Origin: a virus
Strand: one strand, 5' to 3'
Length of the DNA: 24,225 nucleotides
IMG/VR virus record: IMGVR_UViG_3300048110_000157
Coordinates: 1 to 24,225 of that record
In this document: in pieces, positions 22,014 through 24,225 of the stretch
Layout of the letters: the number at the start of each line of letters is the position of its first letter
Position numbering within the stretch: the first letter of the stretch is position 1
Program-made: the position numbers and the translations under genes
Notes under the pieces: generated by a model
Told to the model about the DNA's origin: nothing
The model's input: only the letters and a program-made list of their open reading frames with translations
The model's database searches: none

Positions 22014-24225
22014 ATGAACGAATTAGAACTATACGTAGATTCTTTAGATCCATCGCTTTCTAATGAAGAAAAAGTTAGATTAGTTAAAAAGTGGAAAAAA
22101 GCTAATAAATGGGGTGAGCAAGAAGTTGAAGTTTCTGAAACTGTAGAGCTTGAAGAAGTAGATCTTGGTGCAGTAAAGAAAAAAGACGGTGTACCGGGTG
22201 CAGTTGCTCCGTCAATGGGACCTCAACAAGCACCAAAACCCGTTACGGAATTTGGTTTGGAAGATACTTTTTCGGTATCACCAGAACCTGAAATAACATA
22301 CAATATAGACGGTAAAGACGTAAGTAAAGACGAGTGGAAATCTTATTTAGATAAACAAGAAAAGAAAAGAGAAGCTGCTGAAATGGATTGGCTAGATAGG
22401 TTAGGTTTATCTTTTGAACTTGGTTCTATTGATTTAGGTAAAATGGCTGCTTCTATACCAGAAACATTATACGATATAGCTTCTATACCTCAAAACTTAG
22501 CCGCAGATCCAGATAGTTACCCTATAGCGCTAAGACCTTATATGGAAGCCTTGAAAGCTGAAGGATATTTAGATTTTGAAACATCTTCTAAAAGTTTTAA
22601 AGAAGAAGAAGGTTTATCAAATCCCATACTAGATTATTACGAGGAAGAAGCAAAAAAACTACAAAACGTAGTTGATATATATGATAATGAAAATTATGAT
22701 TCAAAAGGTATATACGAAAACTTTAAAAAAGGTAACTACAGTGATGGCTTTAAACTTTTAGCTCAAGGAATAACAAGAAGCGCGCCTGTAAGTTTAAGTA
22801 TGATGGCTGGTGGCGCTGTTACTACAACTGGTAAATTAGCTGCTGGATCAACTGTAGGTTTTGCTGGTCCAGAAATATCAGAAGAATTAACATCTAAACC
22901 TGGCCAATCAGAATTATTAAGCATAATTAACGGCTTAGGTATGGGTGCTGCAGAAGCTATTTGGGAGTCTGTTGGTACCTCTACTTTAGGTAAAGTATAT
23001 AAAGACATTATATCTAAAGAAGGTCTTGAAGCTGGTAATAAAATATTTAAAGAAGGGTTAATAGATATGTATCGAACTGCTTTAGTTAAATATGGTGCTC
23101 CAGTAGCTATGGTTGAAGGCGGTGTTCAAGAAGTAGGAACAAAAATCACACAAAACATGATAAAAGGTTTACCAACTTTTGAAGGTGTTAACGATGCTTT
23201 TATACAAGGCGTGGGAGGTAGTGGTCTTTATTCTTCACCTGTAAATATAGTAAAATCTAGAGCAGCGATAAAACAAGGTATAACTAACAACAAAATAAAT
23301 AAAGAACTAAAACAAACTGATTTTGACAAGGCTTCTCAAGCTTTTAACCCTGAATTTAAAACAACAGGTTTTGAAATAAAAGCCTCTCAAATACCTGGCT
23401 CTTTGCAGGTTATAGACGCGGAAGTTGACGTAGATTTAAGCAAAGGTGATATAACTCAAGAACAAGCTGATGGCATTAAGTTAAGAGCTAGAGAAGTTCA
23501 AGGCGCTACAAATCAATTAAAACCTCTTGGTGTTAGTATTGAAAATCAACCAGCAATAGTTGATTTAATGATTGAGCAAAAAAACCTAAAAAACACTATA
23601 AAACAAGTTGATAACACTAGTTTAACAAAAGCAGAATCTTCTAGGCTTACTGAAATAGACACGGAGCTTGGTGCTTTAATAACTAAAGATAAAGCAGCTA
23701 AAATAGATGTAGGTGCTAAAAAAATAGCAGAACAAATAGGAGTTGGATTTGAATCTTTTGACACGCAAGAAGACGTTGACTCAGCTATTGCTACGTTGCA
23801 AGAAGAAGGTGGAGAAATAGATACTAAAAACTCTGATAATTACGGTACGTTTGTAACTTTACCTGGAGATAGAAGTATTATTATACTTAACAAAGAAACA
23901 GCCACCGAGGACAATCAATTTGCAGTTGGAGAACACGAAACAGGTCATGCAGTGGTTTATGAAACTGTTAAAAATAAACCTGACGCGGCTATAGCTCTAG
24001 GTCAGTCTTTACTCAATGAACTAAGAACTAATAAAAACATAAATATAAAGCCAGAGTTTCAACAAAGATTAGATCAGTACGTAGAAGATGCTGATGTATC
24101 TGAAGCTGATACTATGGAAGAAGTAATGACACTTGCTAGTGAAGGTCTTAGTAATGGTACTATTGAAATAAATGAGACTATAGGTGTAAAACTTGGTAAT
24201 TATATACGCAGAGCACTTAGCGCTA
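22014..24225 (+). CDS. Large internal virion protein with HExxH zincin motif (3' end outside window)
   Basis: An open frame of at least 737 codons running off the window, starting 10 bases after the previous stop (leader AATTTAATTAAATG). The N-terminal 100 residues are acidic and charged. FELGSIDLGKMAASIPETLYDIAS (about 140-163) and RSAPVSLSMMAGGAVTTTGKLAAGSTVGFAGPEI (about 259-292) are Gly/Ala-rich and membrane-compatible, as in ejection proteins. Helical regions follow. At 641-645 is HETGH in GEHETGHAVVYE, preceded by a strand SIIILNKE (about 621-628), the edge-strand arrangement of zincins. Downstream EEVMTLASEGLSNG (702-715) offers Glu702 or Glu703 as the third zinc ligand. I infer a giant ejected protein carrying a metallopeptidase domain that may open a path through cell wall or cleave host protein. 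Confidence 0.72.
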   Translation, partial: MNELELYVDSLDPSLSNEEKVRLVKKWKKANKWGEQEVEVSETVELEEVDLGAVKKKDGVPGAVAPSMGPQQAPKPVTEFGLEDTFSVSPEPEITYNIDGKDVSKDEWKSYLDKQEKKREAAEMDWLDRLGLSFELGSIDLGKMAASIPETLYDIASIPQNLAADPDSYPIALRPYMEALKAEGYLDFETSSKSFKEEEGLSNPILDYYEEEAKKLQNVVDIYDNENYDSKGIYENFKKGNYSDGFKLLAQGITRSAPVSLSMMAGGAVTTTGKLAAGSTVGFAGPEISEELTSKPGQSELLSIINGLGMGAAEAIWESVGTSTLGKVYKDIISKEGLEAGNKIFKEGLIDMYRTALVKYGAPVAMVEGGVQEVGTKITQNMIKGLPTFEGVNDAFIQGVGGSGLYSSPVNIVKSRAAIKQGITNNKINKELKQTDFDKASQAFNPEFKTTGFEIKASQIPGSLQVIDAEVDVDLSKGDITQEQADGIKLRAREVQGATNQLKPLGVSIENQPAIVDLMIEQKNLKNTIKQVDNTSLTKAESSRLTEIDTELGALITKDKAAKIDVGAKKIAEQIGVGFESFDTQEDVDSAIATLQEEGGEIDTKNSDNYGTFVTLPGDRSIIILNKETATEDNQFAVGEHETGHAVVYETVKNKPDAAIALGQSLLNELRTNKNINIKPEFQQRLDQYVEDADVSEADTMEEVMTLASEGLSNGTIEINETIGVKLGNYIRRALSA

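Noticed and set aside
22763-23764. Minus-strand frames opposite the last gene
   Set aside because: They are opposite a long uninterrupted + strand frame with a clear zincin motif and have no start context or recognisable sequence.

Overview
The window reads as the structural half of a lytic, short-tailed (podovirus-like) phage genome, most likely infecting a marine flavobacterium or other Bacteroidota. The phage assignment rests on one plus-strand gene train: terminase, portal, scaffold-like protein, major capsid protein, connectors, tail-stabilisation proteins and ejection proteins. There is no tape-measure, sheath or long-tail tube gene. The host assignment is inference. The DNA is AT-rich, and most starts lack a Shine-Dalgarno sequence, having A/T-rich leaders such as TTAA directly before ATG, as is usual in Bacteroidota. 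All genes are on the + strand and nearly all are tightly packed. I saw no tRNA, insertion sequence, integrase or CRISPR array, and no gene-free stretch over 100 bases.

Layout. (1) 1-1058, chaperonin and regulator block: the 3' end of a groEL-like gene, then groES overlapping its end, then a probable winged-helix protein coupled by ATGA. (2) 1060-2753, five small genes: one with a single EF-hand-like loop, one a roughly 100-residue HExxH zincin-like protein, the others unrecognised. (3) 2756-4248: a 3TM-family holin, a coiled-coil protein, a small hypothetical, and a 201-residue protein whose two halves both look like GroES (Cpn10) folds. (4) 4193-6678, packaging: a putative small terminase subunit and the large terminase (ATPase plus nuclease). 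(5) 6679-11768, head: portal, scaffold-like protein, major capsid protein, then a strong hairpin. (6) 11847-20205, neck and tail: an unrecognised virion-type protein, a second hairpin, two connector or ring-like proteins, a 1323-residue tail stabilisation-like protein with a cadherin-like module, and a 487-residue tail protein in the same frame. (7) 20224-24225, internal virion or ejection proteins; the last runs off the window and carries a second HExxH motif.

How the parts may work together. The head genes build and fill the capsid, the neck and tail genes close it, and the last three probably enter the cell with the DNA. The most unusual part is the folding machinery: a phage GroEL, its own GroES in reversed gene order, and a tandem-GroES-like protein next to the packaging genes. 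Together these could form a phage-specific chaperonin system for virion proteins. A sharply GC-rich 300-base patch inside the terminase ATPase domain is the clearest compositional anomaly.
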